Assembly (NCBI RefSeq): GCF_002287235.1
Contig: NZ_LMVP01000323.1
Coordinates: 1-33,827 of the forward strand
Origin: Methanosarcina spelaei
GTDB lineage: Archaea; Halobacteriota; Methanosarcinia; Methanosarcinales; Methanosarcinaceae
Reading direction: 5' to 3'
DNA: 33,827 nt
In this document: one piece after another, positions 1 to 8,652 of the stretch
Position numbering within the stretch: the stretch's first letter is position 1
Layout of the letters: every line of letters starts with the position of its first letter
Notes under the pieces: generated by a model
Database searches by the model: none
Told to the model about the DNA's origin: nothing
Seen by the model: the letters and a program-made list of their open reading frames with translations, nothing else
Program-made: the position numbers and the translations under genes

Positions 1-85
1 AAATTAACACTTATCAAATTAACACTTATCAAATTAACACTTATCAAATTAACACTTATCAAATTAACACTTATCAAATTAACAC
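1..85. repeat. 15-bp tandem repeat array
   Basis: The unit AAATTAACACTTATC is repeated head to tail without change five times (1-75), followed by a partial sixth copy up to about 85. The array is cut by the window edge, so its true length is unknown. It is AT-rich, non-coding and has no spacers, so it is a simple minisatellite and not a CRISPR array. Confidence 0.95.
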
Positions 86-633
86 CGAAAAATAAGTTCG
101 ATTAATAACTTTTTTCAGTTATTGAGGTACCTTAAGGGGATAATTGATTATTATCAATTTTGGAACTGAAATTCTTAAAAAAACCAGATTGAAGTTGCGT
201 TAAAAAATTTCATCATAAACGGAATCTCACCAGAACTCATAAAAGAAAACATGTAAAGTAATTTTAAGGGAACTGAAGAGAAAAATAGATTCATGAGAAA
301 TCATATAGTTCTAGTGCTTCGATTCCAAAATCAATTCTTTATTTCCCTAGAAAGATCAGTGATCTTCGGATCTATTCAAAAGTTAAGTTTTATGAACCTA
401 CTTCGGAATCGCAGTACTAGTTGTTAATGTTTATATAGATTAAGAAAGCCGACAGACTTATTTCATGGTGTTTATTTATAGAGGGACTTAGAGGGGAAAA
501 AGTCCTAATATTCAACATCATCTTGAGTATATAATACCCTATAATTTCATTTTCAAAAGTGTAAAAAACATCTTGAAAATGAAGGACTAAACGGAGTTCA
601 GCACTAAAAGAAATTTATTTTCAGGTACCGGAA
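86..633. other. intergenic region upstream of the flippase gene
   Basis: No convincing gene is present. A TATA-like sequence TTTATATAG at about 430-438 could drive the downstream flippase gene with a leader of roughly 170 nt. A short open stretch around 185-256 reads like a protein tail (ending in a PELIKENM-like segment) but has a stop just upstream and no start, so at most it is a decayed gene end. Direct short repeats of CATCTTGA/AAATGAAGGAC character occur near 517-590. Confidence 0.4.
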
Positions 634-2127
634 ATGGATGAAATAACAGCAGATGCAGTAGAGAAACGGTCTGATAACAGCAAAAAGGAAAGCTTTGTTT
701 TTGATGTGCTAACACTTGCAGGCGGGACAACTTTTGCTCAAATCCTTACAATTCTAGCTGCTCCTGTACTGACTCGTCTCTATGGGCCTGATGATTTTGG
801 AGTTTGGGCTATATACCTTTCTATTACCAGCATTATCAGTGTCATTGCCTGCATGAGATACGAATATTCCATAATGCTACCTGAGTCGAGTGAAGAAGCT
901 GTAAACCTGTTAGGGCTGAGCTTTCTAGCAGTACTGCTCGTAACAGGCTTAACCTTTCCAGTCATATGGTGTTTTAAAGAGCCGATAGTTAATATTCTGA
1001 ACTCTCAGCAGATAGGAAATTATCTCTGGCTTGTACCTCCTTTTATTTTTGTAAACGGATTATTTCTTGCACTGAATAGCTGGAATTCAAGAACAAAACT
1101 TTTTAAAAGACTTTCCCTTTCAAGAGTCTTCAGTTCGGTTTCTAGTACTGTAACACAGGTAGGAATAGGGTTTACAGAAAAAACCGGAGCAAGCGGATTA
1201 ATAGTTGGCAGTCTTGCTGGTCAGTCTATTGCAACATTTGCGCTTGGAGGACAGATCTGGAGAGATGATAGGAAATTGATTGTGAAAAATCTGAGCTGGG
1301 AAAAAATCTATGAGGGATTTAAGAAGTACCGTAAATTTTCGCTTGTAGATACTTGGGGTGCCCTCATGAATTCAATCTCCTGGCAGCTTCCTGCTTTCCT
1401 TCTTTCGGCTTTCTTCACTCCTGCGGTGGTAGGTTTTTATTCTCTCGGCTTTCGCCTTCTGCAGATGCCGATGAGTTTAATAGGAGGTTCGATTTCACAG
1501 GTTTTCTTCCAGAGAGCCTCAAGAGCCTTTGCCGAGGGCACTCTTGCTTCCCTTGTTGAGAATGTGTTCAGAATGCTTGTGGTTATAGGTATGTTCCCTA
1601 TACTTATCCTGACAATTGTCGGCAGCGACGTTTTTACGGTTATTTTCGGAAAAGCCTGGGCAGAAGCAGGCATCTACGCTCAGATTCTTAGTCTCTGGGC
1701 TTTTGTATGGTTTATCTCCTCTCCGTTAACTGCTATATATGTAGTAGTCAAAAAATATCACTTCGGTTTCCATTATAATTTTTTCAATCTGATAACGCGC
1801 CTCCTTTCCCTTACAATCGGCGGCTTGCTCGGAAATGCACGTACGGCACTTATTCTTTTTTCACTATCAGGTATTGCGGTATATGGTTACCTTTGCCTGA
1901 AAATGATGTCCTATGCCGGAGTAAAGACCTCTAAAGTCATGAAAATAGTAATTTCAAATTTTATTCTCTTCGTTCCTGCAGGAACCGTTATTATTACCCT
2001 TAAAATCTTAGAAATAGACAAGATATTACTTGTTATCTTTTCCGGCATGATTGTCTGTCTTTACTATGTATATATATTGAAAAAGGATGCACAAATGAAA
2101 AAGATAATTAGAGAGTTCAGAAATTGA
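634..2127 (+). CDS. polysaccharide flippase (Wzx/PST-type membrane protein)
   Basis: The 497-residue product is a polytopic membrane protein with about 12-14 hydrophobic helices. After a charged cytoplasmic N-terminus of about 20 residues, the segment FDVLTLAGGTTFAQILTILAAPVLTRLYGPDDFG is the typical opening of polysaccharide biosynthesis/Wzx-like proteins, split here only for description: the diagnostic part is TRLYGPDDFG near residues 47-56. Family members move lipid-linked sugars across the membrane before polymerisation or transfer to protein. The length is normal for the family. Neighbouring glycosyltransferase and epimerase genes support a surface-glycan role. The start is the first ATG of the frame; the Shine-Dalgarno site is weak. 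The substrate cannot be read from sequence. Confidence 0.9.
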   Translation: MDEITADAVEKRSDNSKKESFVFDVLTLAGGTTFAQILTILAAPVLTRLYGPDDFGVWAIYLSITSIISVIACMRYEYSIMLPESSEEAVNLLGLSFLAVLLVTGLTFPVIWCFKEPIVNILNSQQIGNYLWLVPPFIFVNGLFLALNSWNSRTKLFKRLSLSRVFSSVSSTVTQVGIGFTEKTGASGLIVGSLAGQSIATFALGGQIWRDDRKLIVKNLSWEKIYEGFKKYRKFSLVDTWGALMNSISWQLPAFLLSAFFTPAVVGFYSLGFRLLQMPMSLIGGSISQVFFQRASRAFAEGTLASLVENVFRMLVVIGMFPILILTIVGSDVFTVIFGKAWAEAGIYAQILSLWAFVWFISSPLTAIYVVVKKYHFGFHYNFFNLITRLLSLTIGGLLGNARTALILFSLSGIAVYGYLCLKMMSYAGVKTSKVMKIVISNFILFVPAGTVIITLKILEIDKILLVIFSGMIVCLYYVYILKKDAQMKKIIREFRN

Positions 2128-2330
2128 AGAATTCATTTAAACAATAAAACCTGAAAACTTAAAATCAGGCTTCAACTCAGGAAGCTCCGAGAAAGTCTGT
2201 TCAAGTGGACTAAAAGAGAACAATTCTTTTTGTTCGCACACCATTAAAAGCGATCTCCTTCTCCCATTTTTTAATAATAACAAGTTTATACTTGACGATT
2301 TTCCAGGGTATGATCTTGAGTAATTATATA

Positions 2331-3296
2331 TTACGTAGCCTCAGTTTGAGCCACCTCAGCCATGGAATGCATTACAATTCCTGTTACTGTCATATATACA
2401 CCGGCAACAGATAGAAAAACCATTATAAGTATATACCATAAATGAAGACTTTCGATTCCAAAGACTAGATCTTCAAGAAACTTCAAACCCATATAAAAAC
2501 CGCATGTAGCAAGGGCAAAACCTGGCACTGCATAGAAGTATAGTGGCTTATTGGCCTCTATATCCCTTACTACACCTCTCAGTATTCCAAGAACATACTT
2601 GCCTGGAGCTTGCACCCGATCTTCAAATTTATAATGGGTACCTATTTCAACTTCTTTTATGCGAAGACCAGATTTGCATGCATTTACAAGCATCTCATCT
2701 TCTTTTGCCAGATCATTGACATCAAAGTGTATCATATCTTTTGTAGAGGCTGCAAAGGCACGAAAAGGAGTTTGATAATCTCTAATTTTGCCAGATTTTT
2801 TATTGGAGAATCTGCCCAAAATCGTTTGCCCAACACGACGGTAAACAGGAATGTTCCTATCCACACTATTTAAATATCGAGTTCCATTGACCACATCTGC
2901 AGTTCCTGTTACTATCGGGTCAATGAGCCTGGGGATGTCGTCAGGGTTATGGCGACCTCTTGAATCCATTGTCACAATTATATCAGCGCCGAGATTGACT
3001 GCAGATTTAAAACCTGTTTCGAGAGACGCACTTTTTCCTTTATTAGTCTTGTTTGTAATCACTTCAGCCCCAGCTTTTTTTGCTATCTCGGCTGTTTGAT
3101 CTGAACTGGCATCATCAACCATAATCACCCTATCAGCATAGAGCCTGGTGAGAAGTATAATGCTTCCTATAGACGTTTCTTCATTGTAGGCAGAAAGGAC
3201 AACTATGACATTTTTAGAGGCTCTGCTGATAGTACATTTATTTTTTTTATTTATTATTGACCCTGTGCCAATTTCCATAAGTAGCTGATCATTCAT
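2331..3296 (-). CDS. family 2 glycosyltransferase with two C-terminal membrane helices
   Basis: The 321-residue product has a GT-A fold glycosyltransferase 2 domain at about residues 29-230: VVLSAYNEE near 33-40, the nucleotide-binding DDASSDQT at 61-68, and NKGKSASLETGF near 85-96. The C-terminus holds two hydrophobic helices (about 253-275 and 284-310), as in DPM1/GtrB-like enzymes that transfer sugars to polyprenyl phosphate. The site where the family normally has a DXD (as in D-A-D-G-Q-H) reads D111-S-R-G-R-H, so the second acidic residue is missing. It is convergent with the flippase gene and divergent from the first DUF1616 gene. A GGGGG-rich Shine-Dalgarno-like stretch lies just upstream of the ATG. 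The donor and acceptor are unknown. Confidence 0.88.
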   Translation of the reverse strand: MNDQLLMEIGTGSIINKKNKCTISRASKNVIVVLSAYNEETSIGSIILLTRLYADRVIMVDDASSDQTAEIAKKAGAEVITNKTNKGKSASLETGFKSAVNLGADIIVTMDSRGRHNPDDIPRLIDPIVTGTADVVNGTRYLNSVDRNIPVYRRVGQTILGRFSNKKSGKIRDYQTPFRAFAASTKDMIHFDVNDLAKEDEMLVNACKSGLRIKEVEIGTHYKFEDRVQAPGKYVLGILRGVVRDIEANKPLYFYAVPGFALATCGFYMGLKFLEDLVFGIESLHLWYILIMVFLSVAGVYMTVTGIVMHSMAEVAQTEAT

Positions 3297-4142
3297 TCTT
3301 GATAACCCCCATTGTATAGCTATACAAATATTTAGATTAAGTTTAGTTATAAAAAGTTCTAAAAATCATTAAATAAGGAAGAGATTGAACCTTTTAAATA
3401 TTACCGCAATATTAGTTTTTTAAAGTAAAATTTGGAAGATACATATATAAATTTATTGACAGTCGTACTTTAAAAAAAATAAAATACAGTGCGTATTAGT
3501 ATGCTGCGACACTATACTAATATAAATATAAAATTGGTCAATTGAAATAACGACTATTGAAGATATGCATTAACTGATAGAGTATAAAAATATAGATAAA
3601 TAAATAAAAAGTAAGCCAGAGAATCAATAGTAAGGAAGCTCAACGTATAGGATTTCAGTCCCGCAAACTTATGGAACTTTTTGGTAATCCATTAAGAAAT
3701 ACCTACAGTTTCAAAATTATATTATTCATTCTGGCGACTTGCCGCAATTTTTAATATAGAGAGTAGAGAAGTACAGAAAGTTGTAAGAGATAAAACAAAC
3801 TGTAAAGTTTGTCTTACCAAAGAAGAGAATATTAAAAAGTGAAATATGCCTATTAGTATTTTAGGGAAGTAATTGAGCTGCTCTTATTAAAGAAGTATCA
3901 GCTAGAGAGGTTGAGAAAAAGATTCAGGAAAAAGAATAAAAAGGAAGCTGTAAATAAAGAGGAAAGTACTTTTTAGGACAATGGCAGACAATTGAGATGG
4001 ATTGGAAAAGATGGGCACAGAAGTTGGAGACAAAATATGAGTATTCACATCTTGGAAAAATACATCGAAAGAATAAAAAAGATTAGAAAAACATTTACTC
4101 ACCTAAATGAAACTAAAAAGAGTATAATTTTTTAAAAGCTGG
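3297..4142. other. long intergenic region, possibly with decayed coding remnants
   Basis: About 850 nt separate the divergent glycosyltransferase and DUF1616 genes. I see no intact gene. Several short open stretches look protein-like but are broken by stops and frame changes: one near 3653-3752 (contains KLMELFGNPLRNT), one near 3760-3842 (contains NCKVCLTKEENIKK), and one near 3995-4086 (begins MDWKRWAQKLETKYEYSH). They may be remnants of an old gene or mobile element, but I cannot name it. A TATA-like TATAATTTT at about 4123-4131 precedes the DUF1616 gene. Confidence 0.35.
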
Positions 4143-5048
4143 ATGACCCGCATGACTGTAAAAAGAATTCCTTCAGATCTATTTATTATTATGGGGCTCG
4201 TGCTCCTAACAGATATCTTTGTGCTCACTCCTGGAATAAATGAAACAATGTTCCGGAATATACTTGGACTGCCACTTGTGTTATTTCTGCCAGGGTATGC
4301 TCTGATTGCAGCTCTTTTTCCTGCAAAATCTGATCTTGACGGGATTGAGCGGGTCGCTCTTTCTTTCGGACTAAGTATTGCAGTTGTGCCATTAATAGGC
4401 CTTGGTCTCAATTATACCCCATGGGGGATCAGACTTCTGCCAATTCTCACAAGCTTGTCAGTATTCACCTTTATTATGTGTGGCCTTGCATATCTTAGAC
4501 GGGCAAGTCTCCCAGAAAGTGATACTTTTGGAGTTTCTTTTAAAGCAGTAGCACTTTCACTCAAAGCCGAGGTCATGGAAACATCAGAATCAAGACTGGA
4601 TAGAGCTCTCACGGTTTTCCTGATAATTTCCATTCTCCTATCCATTGCTACCCTAGCTTATGTGGTTGTGAGCCCAAAAGAAGGAGAACATTTTACAGAG
4701 TTCTATCTTCTTGGACCCGAAGGAAAAGCAGATAATTATACTACAAACTACACGATCGGGCAAAGTGGAACAGTAATAGTTGGAGTTGTAAATCATGAGT
4801 ACAGGCCTGTAAATTACACAATGGAAGTAAAGCTTGAGAATAAATCACTGTTCCTTCCGGAAAATGTGAAGCATATCAATCTTGCCTATAATGAGACCTG
4901 GGAAGAGCCAGTTACTATTATGCCTCCTCTTGAGGGAAAGAATATGAAACTCCAGTTCCTGCTCTTTAATGACACTGAGAAAAGTGTACCTTATAGAGAC
5001 CTTCATCTATGGGTAAATGTGACTGCACCAAAACAACTGAAAACTTAA
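4143..5048 (+). CDS. DUF1616-like membrane protein with glycosylation-rich outer domain
   Basis: The 301-residue product has four hydrophobic helices in the first 120 residues and a fifth at about 155-177. The conserved segments FLPGYALIAALFP and IERVALSFGLSIA are typical of the archaeal DUF1616 family. The last ~120 residues are hydrophilic, begin with PKEGEHFTEFY, and carry seven N-x-S/T sequons (NYT three times, NKS, NET, NDT, NVT), which suggests an extracytoplasmic, N-glycosylated domain. It is a close paralogue of the protein encoded at 6735-7616, and the sugar epimerase gene lies between them. The start could also be the ATG at 4152, which would sit about 26 nt after a TATA-like box. 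The biochemical role of the family is unknown to me; an envelope or glycosylation role is inference from context. Confidence 0.82.
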   Translation: MTRMTVKRIPSDLFIIMGLVLLTDIFVLTPGINETMFRNILGLPLVLFLPGYALIAALFPAKSDLDGIERVALSFGLSIAVVPLIGLGLNYTPWGIRLLPILTSLSVFTFIMCGLAYLRRASLPESDTFGVSFKAVALSLKAEVMETSESRLDRALTVFLIISILLSIATLAYVVVSPKEGEHFTEFYLLGPEGKADNYTTNYTIGQSGTVIVGVVNHEYRPVNYTMEVKLENKSLFLPENVKHINLAYNETWEEPVTIMPPLEGKNMKLQFLLFNDTEKSVPYRDLHLWVNVTAPKQLKT

Positions 5049-5258
5049 ACTTCAGGCGAGAAAAGCATAGTTAGGAAGAGCTCTTAAATTTCCAGGCTAC
5101 TAGCTTCTAGTACAGTCTTTAAGCTGCCCCTGCAGTTAAGAGCTCTACAGCTAAAGAGTTTGAGACTATATAACTCAGTCATTCAGACTCGACTTTTTCA
5201 AAAAGGTTAGCTCTAATTGTATAGAAATCTTATATAGTAAGCTGGAAACCAGCAGGGT
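5049..5258. other. intergenic region with large inverted repeat and promoter-like site
   Basis: An 11-bp perfect inverted repeat (AGAGCTCTTAA at 5077-5087, TTAAGAGCTCT at 5136-5146) encloses 48 nt that themselves contain short palindromes; it sits 30 nt past the DUF1616 stop and may end that transcript. Further on, CTTATATAGT at 5229-5238 is a good archaeal TATA box for the RNA candidate that follows, and GCTGG-AAA-CCAGC (5241-5253) is a short hairpin. Confidence 0.55.
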
Positions 5259-5333
5259 ATGTGTCCTTAGGGCAAGAAACTGCCTTAAACCAACGGGAAA
5301 GCTGCTGTTTAATTGACAGCAGCTTTCTTTTTG
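5259..5333 (+). ncRNA. candidate small structured RNA with terminator hairpin
   Basis: A TATA box at 5229-5238 predicts a transcription start near 5259. What follows is not coding but folds simply. The first hairpin is TTAGGGCA (5267-5274), loop AGAAAC, and TGCCTTAA (5281-5288), 8 bp with one G-U pair. The second has a perfect 12-bp stem, GAAAGCTGCTGT (5297-5308) pairing with ACAGCAGCTTTC (5316-5327), a 7-nt loop and then a run of T. Promoter, two hairpins and U-tract together fit a ~75-nt independent RNA. The alternative is that only the last hairpin matters, as a terminator for one of the convergent neighbours. I could not match it to a known Methanosarcina sRNA. Confidence 0.5.
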
Positions 5334-5363
5334 ATATTAAGAAGTAAGCGTTCTTACAATCTA

Positions 5364-6260
5364 TTAAATCAGACTTTTTAACCCTTCCTGCAGTTCGATA
5401 TCTCCTTTCCACCAGCCTGAGATTTTTGAGACATCAGCTTTTGAGTCATGAACATCACCTGCTCTTGAAGCGGCATGTACAATTCTGCTAGAAGAGCCAG
5501 TTAACTTAATAATATTTTCGGCAAGTTCCATAACTGTCACGCTTTTTCCCATAGCTACGTTAAAGACCTGACCATCCCCATGCTCAAGAGCCGCGACGTT
5601 TGCCCTGACTACATCTGTAACATGAACAAAATCTCGGCTCTGCAGTCCGTCTCCGTAAATAACAAGATCCTTTCCAAGTTTCGCCCTCTCGAGGAAAATT
5701 GGAATAACGGCTGCATATGGAGATTTTGGATCCTGACGAGGGCCATAGACATTGAAATAACGCAGGCAAGTTGTACGAAGCCCATGGTCCTCATAAAACA
5801 TCTTTGCCAGGTATTCTCCATCAAGTTTAGAGATAGCATAAGGAGAAGCCGGCTCAGGGTACATATTTTCTTGCTTTGGAAGGATAGGGTTATTTCCGTA
5901 AATTGCAGCTGAAGATGCTGTCACAAATTTATCGACTTCGGCTTTAACGCAGGCCTGTAGTACGTTAAGTGTTCCAAGCGTGTTAATCTGGAAAGCTTCA
6001 GAAGGTTTTTCACAGCTTAAAGGAACAGATACAAGGGCAGCTTCGTTAAAGACATAATCCATGCCTGAAACAGCCTTTTCGACTGATTGAAAATCACAGA
6101 TATCTCCTTTAATGAACTCGATATTTTTATACTGTGGAATATTTCTGAGGAAACCTGTGGAAAGAGTGTCCAAAATCCTGACAGTGTGTCCTGCTTCTGC
6201 AAAATATTCAGCTATGTGGGAGCCTATGAAACCTGCTCCTCCAGTAACCAACACTTTCAT
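5364..6260 (-). CDS. NAD-dependent sugar epimerase (UDP-glucose 4-epimerase family)
   Basis: The 298-residue product is an extended short-chain dehydrogenase. The N-terminal Rossmann motif GGAGFIGSH is at residues 7-15, Ser117/Ser118 of TASSAAIYG are at the catalytic serine position, and the catalytic pair Tyr141-x3-Lys145 lies in PYAISK. Later RYFNVYGPRQDP and the segment near GDGLQSRDFVHV are typical of GalE/WbpP-like enzymes that interconvert nucleotide sugars. A longer frame runs up to 6404, but a TATA box at about 6311-6320 predicts transcription starting near 6290, and the family begins at MKVLVTGG, so I take the ATG at 6260. It probably supplies a sugar nucleotide for the surface glycan enzymes around it. 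The exact substrate is not deducible. Confidence 0.9.
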   Translation of the reverse strand: MKVLVTGGAGFIGSHIAEYFAEAGHTVRILDTLSTGFLRNIPQYKNIEFIKGDICDFQSVEKAVSGMDYVFNEAALVSVPLSCEKPSEAFQINTLGTLNVLQACVKAEVDKFVTASSAAIYGNNPILPKQENMYPEPASPYAISKLDGEYLAKMFYEDHGLRTTCLRYFNVYGPRQDPKSPYAAVIPIFLERAKLGKDLVIYGDGLQSRDFVHVTDVVRANVAALEHGDGQVFNVAMGKSVTVMELAENIIKLTGSSSRIVHAASRAGDVHDSKADVSKISGWWKGDIELQEGLKSLI

Positions 6261-6734
6261 GCTTGCAGAAAGGGAAAAGTACAAAATAAAATTTTCTATG
6301 CACGCCCAGATGTTTATAAGATGAACTCGAAACGTTCCTGAAGTGTGCAAAATATAACGCAGGCTGGAAAAGATCTCTTTCAGAAGAGGAAAAACGTCCT
6401 TCAAAAGAGGGAAAATTTTTCATACAAAGAAATCTTACCAATAAAATAAGTCTAAAAATTTGAAAACTGAAATAATTTTCAGAAAGTTGTACCTAAGAAA
6501 AAAAGTAAAATTATCCTCAGAACTAGACTTCAGAAATAGAGAACAGTCCAGCAAAAAATAAATTCAAAAGAAAAGACATGTTCTCCCTTGTTTTCCTGCA
6601 AGAACAATCCGAAAGGACAAATCTGAAAGAACGAATTATACTTTGAAACAAAATATAGTAATTGGGGCGTGAAAGGATTGCATAGATATAAATTCAAAGA
6701 GGATACAATATGAAATAATTTTTCCAGTGATAAA
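6261..6734. other. divergent intergenic region
   Basis: This space holds the leftward promoter of the epimerase gene (TATA as TTATAAACA on the minus strand, about 6311-6320) and the rightward control region of the second DUF1616 gene. Short imperfect direct repeats of the form CTTTCAGAAGAGG / CTTCAAAAGAGG are seen at about 6377-6411. I see no gene and no strong hairpin. A GTGAT Shine-Dalgarno-like site lies just before the ATG at 6735. Confidence 0.5.
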
Positions 6735-7616
6735 ATGGCCGGAAATAGACAACTTTCCATGGACCTGTTGCTTGTTGCAGGTTTTGTGCTTATTACTAAC
6801 ATCTTTATACTCGTACCTGTGCTTAGCGACAGCTTCCTGCGCACGTACCTGGGGGTTATTCTGGTGCTTTTCTTACCAGGCTATGCCCTTACTGGAGCTC
6901 TCTTCCCGGCAAAAAAAGATATTGATGGAATTGAGAGAGCTGCGATTTCTTTCGGACTTAGTATTTCAGTTGCCCCAGTACTGGGACTTAGCCTGAATTA
7001 TTCCAGCTGGGGGGTCAGGGAAATTCCTCTGTTGACAGAATTTTCAATTTTTACTCTTCTGATGTGTGCAATTGCTTATTACAGAAGGAGACTGTTGTCT
7101 GAAACCGAAGTCTTTGGAGTTTCATTTAAAAAATGTTACCTTAGCATGAAGGCTAAAGTTCTTGAAAAATCCGAATCGAAAACTGATAAGGTTATTGCAT
7201 TTATCTTTGTCCTTTCTATGCTAGCCTCTATAGGGAGCCTCGCCTACATTATAGGAAACCCTAAAGAAGGAGAGCACTTTACCGAATTTTATATTCTTGG
7301 AAACAACAGTACGATAGGAGACTATCCTACGGAATTTGTACAGGGAGAAAAAGGAACAGTCACTGTAGGGATCATAAACCACGAGTACAGACCAATGGAT
7401 TATACAATAGACGTAAGGCTTGAAAACAGGTCTCTTCCGGAAAGTCAGAAACAGATAAGCCTTGGAAATAATATGTCCTGGGAAGAACCAGTTACTTTTA
7501 CGCCACCTCTTAAAGGAAAAAACATGAAACTAGAGTTTTTGCTCTTTAATGAAACCGAGAAAACCATACCTTACAGGAACCTGAATCTCTGGATTAACGT
7601 TACTGAGGAGGCCTGA
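6735..7616 (+). CDS. second DUF1616-like membrane protein
   Basis: The 293-residue product is a paralogue of the one at 4143-5048 and aligns along its full length: five hydrophobic helices (the first four before residue 120, the fifth near 152-172), the conserved FLPGYALTGALFP and IERAAISFGLSIS segments, and an outer C-terminal domain beginning PKEGEHFTEFY. That domain has five or six N-x-S/T sequons (NNST, NRS, NMS, NET, NVT). It lies upstream of the CPBP protease gene with a gap of only 3 nt, and its last codons (GAGGAGGCC) provide that gene's Shine-Dalgarno site, so the two are almost certainly co-transcribed and co-translated. Function is unknown; surface location is inferred. Confidence 0.83.
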   Translation: MAGNRQLSMDLLLVAGFVLITNIFILVPVLSDSFLRTYLGVILVLFLPGYALTGALFPAKKDIDGIERAAISFGLSISVAPVLGLSLNYSSWGVREIPLLTEFSIFTLLMCAIAYYRRRLLSETEVFGVSFKKCYLSMKAKVLEKSESKTDKVIAFIFVLSMLASIGSLAYIIGNPKEGEHFTEFYILGNNSTIGDYPTEFVQGEKGTVTVGIINHEYRPMDYTIDVRLENRSLPESQKQISLGNNMSWEEPVTFTPPLKGKNMKLEFLLFNETEKTIPYRNLNLWINVTEEA

Positions 7617-7619
7617 AGA

Positions 7620-8495
7620 ATGGCACCTTCGGACTTTACTTCTTCAGAGCTGGAAACGGGAAAGGTCTCTTTGCCGGAGCTCGGAAAAATGCTTAAAGTG
7701 CAAACTGAAGAAAAAACCGGATTCCTGAAAAAGATGATTTATGTAGGAACCCCTGTAGCTACAATTACTCTTATCGAACTGTTGATTTTTGGAGGAAGGC
7801 TAAAAGAAGCTTCAATAGCTTATACCTTGCTTTTGCTCTCGCTTTCGTATTCAATAGCAGTTATGAAAAAGCCTGAGATAAGGAAAATCTACCAGGCCCT
7901 CTTACTTCTGACAATATTTAGATTGGTAAATTTCTCAATGCCTATTTTTTTTGAGAAGAGTCTTTACTCTTTCATATTTGTCTACGTACCTATGGCAATT
8001 CCGATAACTCTTGCTACTGTTCATCAGAAGGTGAGGTATGAGAGAAAAAGAGACACTCTGAAGAGGATGTGGATCTACCTTCCTCTATCTGTTCTTGCCG
8101 GCCTGGTTTTTGGACAAGTAGAATATATACTGATAGGAGCCAGAGAACTGATATCAGATCTCTCTTCGACAAATCTGCTAATACTCATAATAGTAATGGT
8201 TTTTATTGTAGGGCTTATAGAAGAACTCATCTTCAGGTCAATTCTCCAGACAAGCCTGGAAAAATTCCTGGGATCAGCCTGGGGAATTTTCCTTTCAAGC
8301 CTCCTTTTCGGAATAATGCATTCTACTTACGGTACACCCTACGAAATAGTATATACATTCTTTTTAGGAGGCTTTTTAGGATACTTATTTTATAGAACTC
8401 GAAGTATTCCCCTTGTGATAATGATTCACGGCTCAATAAATGTGTTCTTGTTTGGGATAATCCCACATACAGGACCCATATTTGGATTGATATGA
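7620..8495 (+). CDS. CPBP-family intramembrane metalloprotease
   Basis: The 291-residue product has about eight hydrophobic helices. The three Abi/CPBP (CAAX-protease-like) motifs are intact: E201-E202-x3-R206 in EELIFR, His234 in FGIMH, and His270/Asn274 in HGSIN. These residues form the metal and active site of Rce1-like glutamyl proteases. An N-terminal hydrophilic stretch of about 38 residues precedes the first helix. The gene starts 3 nt after the DUF1616 stop with a GGAGG site, so it probably forms an operon with that gene; processing of an envelope protein is possible but is inference. Other CPBP proteins act in bacteriocin immunity or prenyl-protein processing. Confidence 0.88.
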   Translation: MAPSDFTSSELETGKVSLPELGKMLKVQTEEKTGFLKKMIYVGTPVATITLIELLIFGGRLKEASIAYTLLLLSLSYSIAVMKKPEIRKIYQALLLLTIFRLVNFSMPIFFEKSLYSFIFVYVPMAIPITLATVHQKVRYERKRDTLKRMWIYLPLSVLAGLVFGQVEYILIGARELISDLSSTNLLILIIVMVFIVGLIEELIFRSILQTSLEKFLGSAWGIFLSSLLFGIMHSTYGTPYEIVYTFFLGGFLGYLFYRTRSIPLVIMIHGSINVFLFGIIPHTGPIFGLI

Positions 8496-8652
8496 AACAC
8501 TGTAAATGTTGACTTGATGAAACTTATGAAAATTAGCGTATATGATGATCTTAATATAAGTGATCTAAAAGAAATTACCTAATAGAAATGAGTAGACTTA
8601 AGTCCTGATCACTTAAGCATCATTTTGCTTACAGCAATTATCTTTTTCCTAT
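8496..8652. other. intergenic spacer after the CPBP gene
   Basis: A 21-codon open frame (8517-8582, encoding MKLMKISVYDDLN and ending KEIT) reads like the start of a protein but stops early. It has no good ribosome site, so it may be a truncated remnant. CTTAAGT-N6-ACTTAAG (8598-8617, reading ACTTAAGTCCTGATCACTTA) gives a small inverted repeat. Nothing else is recognisable. Confidence 0.3.

Noticed and set aside
1-85. CRISPR array
   Set aside because: The 15-bp units follow each other directly with no spacers, and no cas genes are near.
5259-5333. Identification with a named Methanosarcina sRNA such as sRNA154
   Set aside because: I cannot recall those sequences well enough to compare, and no NrpR-type operator is visible upstream.
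5230-5412. Minus-strand 60-codon frame over the sRNA candidate
   Set aside because: It runs across the perfect terminator-type hairpin and into the end of the epimerase gene, with no ribosome site and no protein-like pattern.
6261-6404. N-terminal extension of the epimerase up to 6404
   Set aside because: The extra residues have no family similarity, and the TATA box at 6311-6320 lies inside this stretch.
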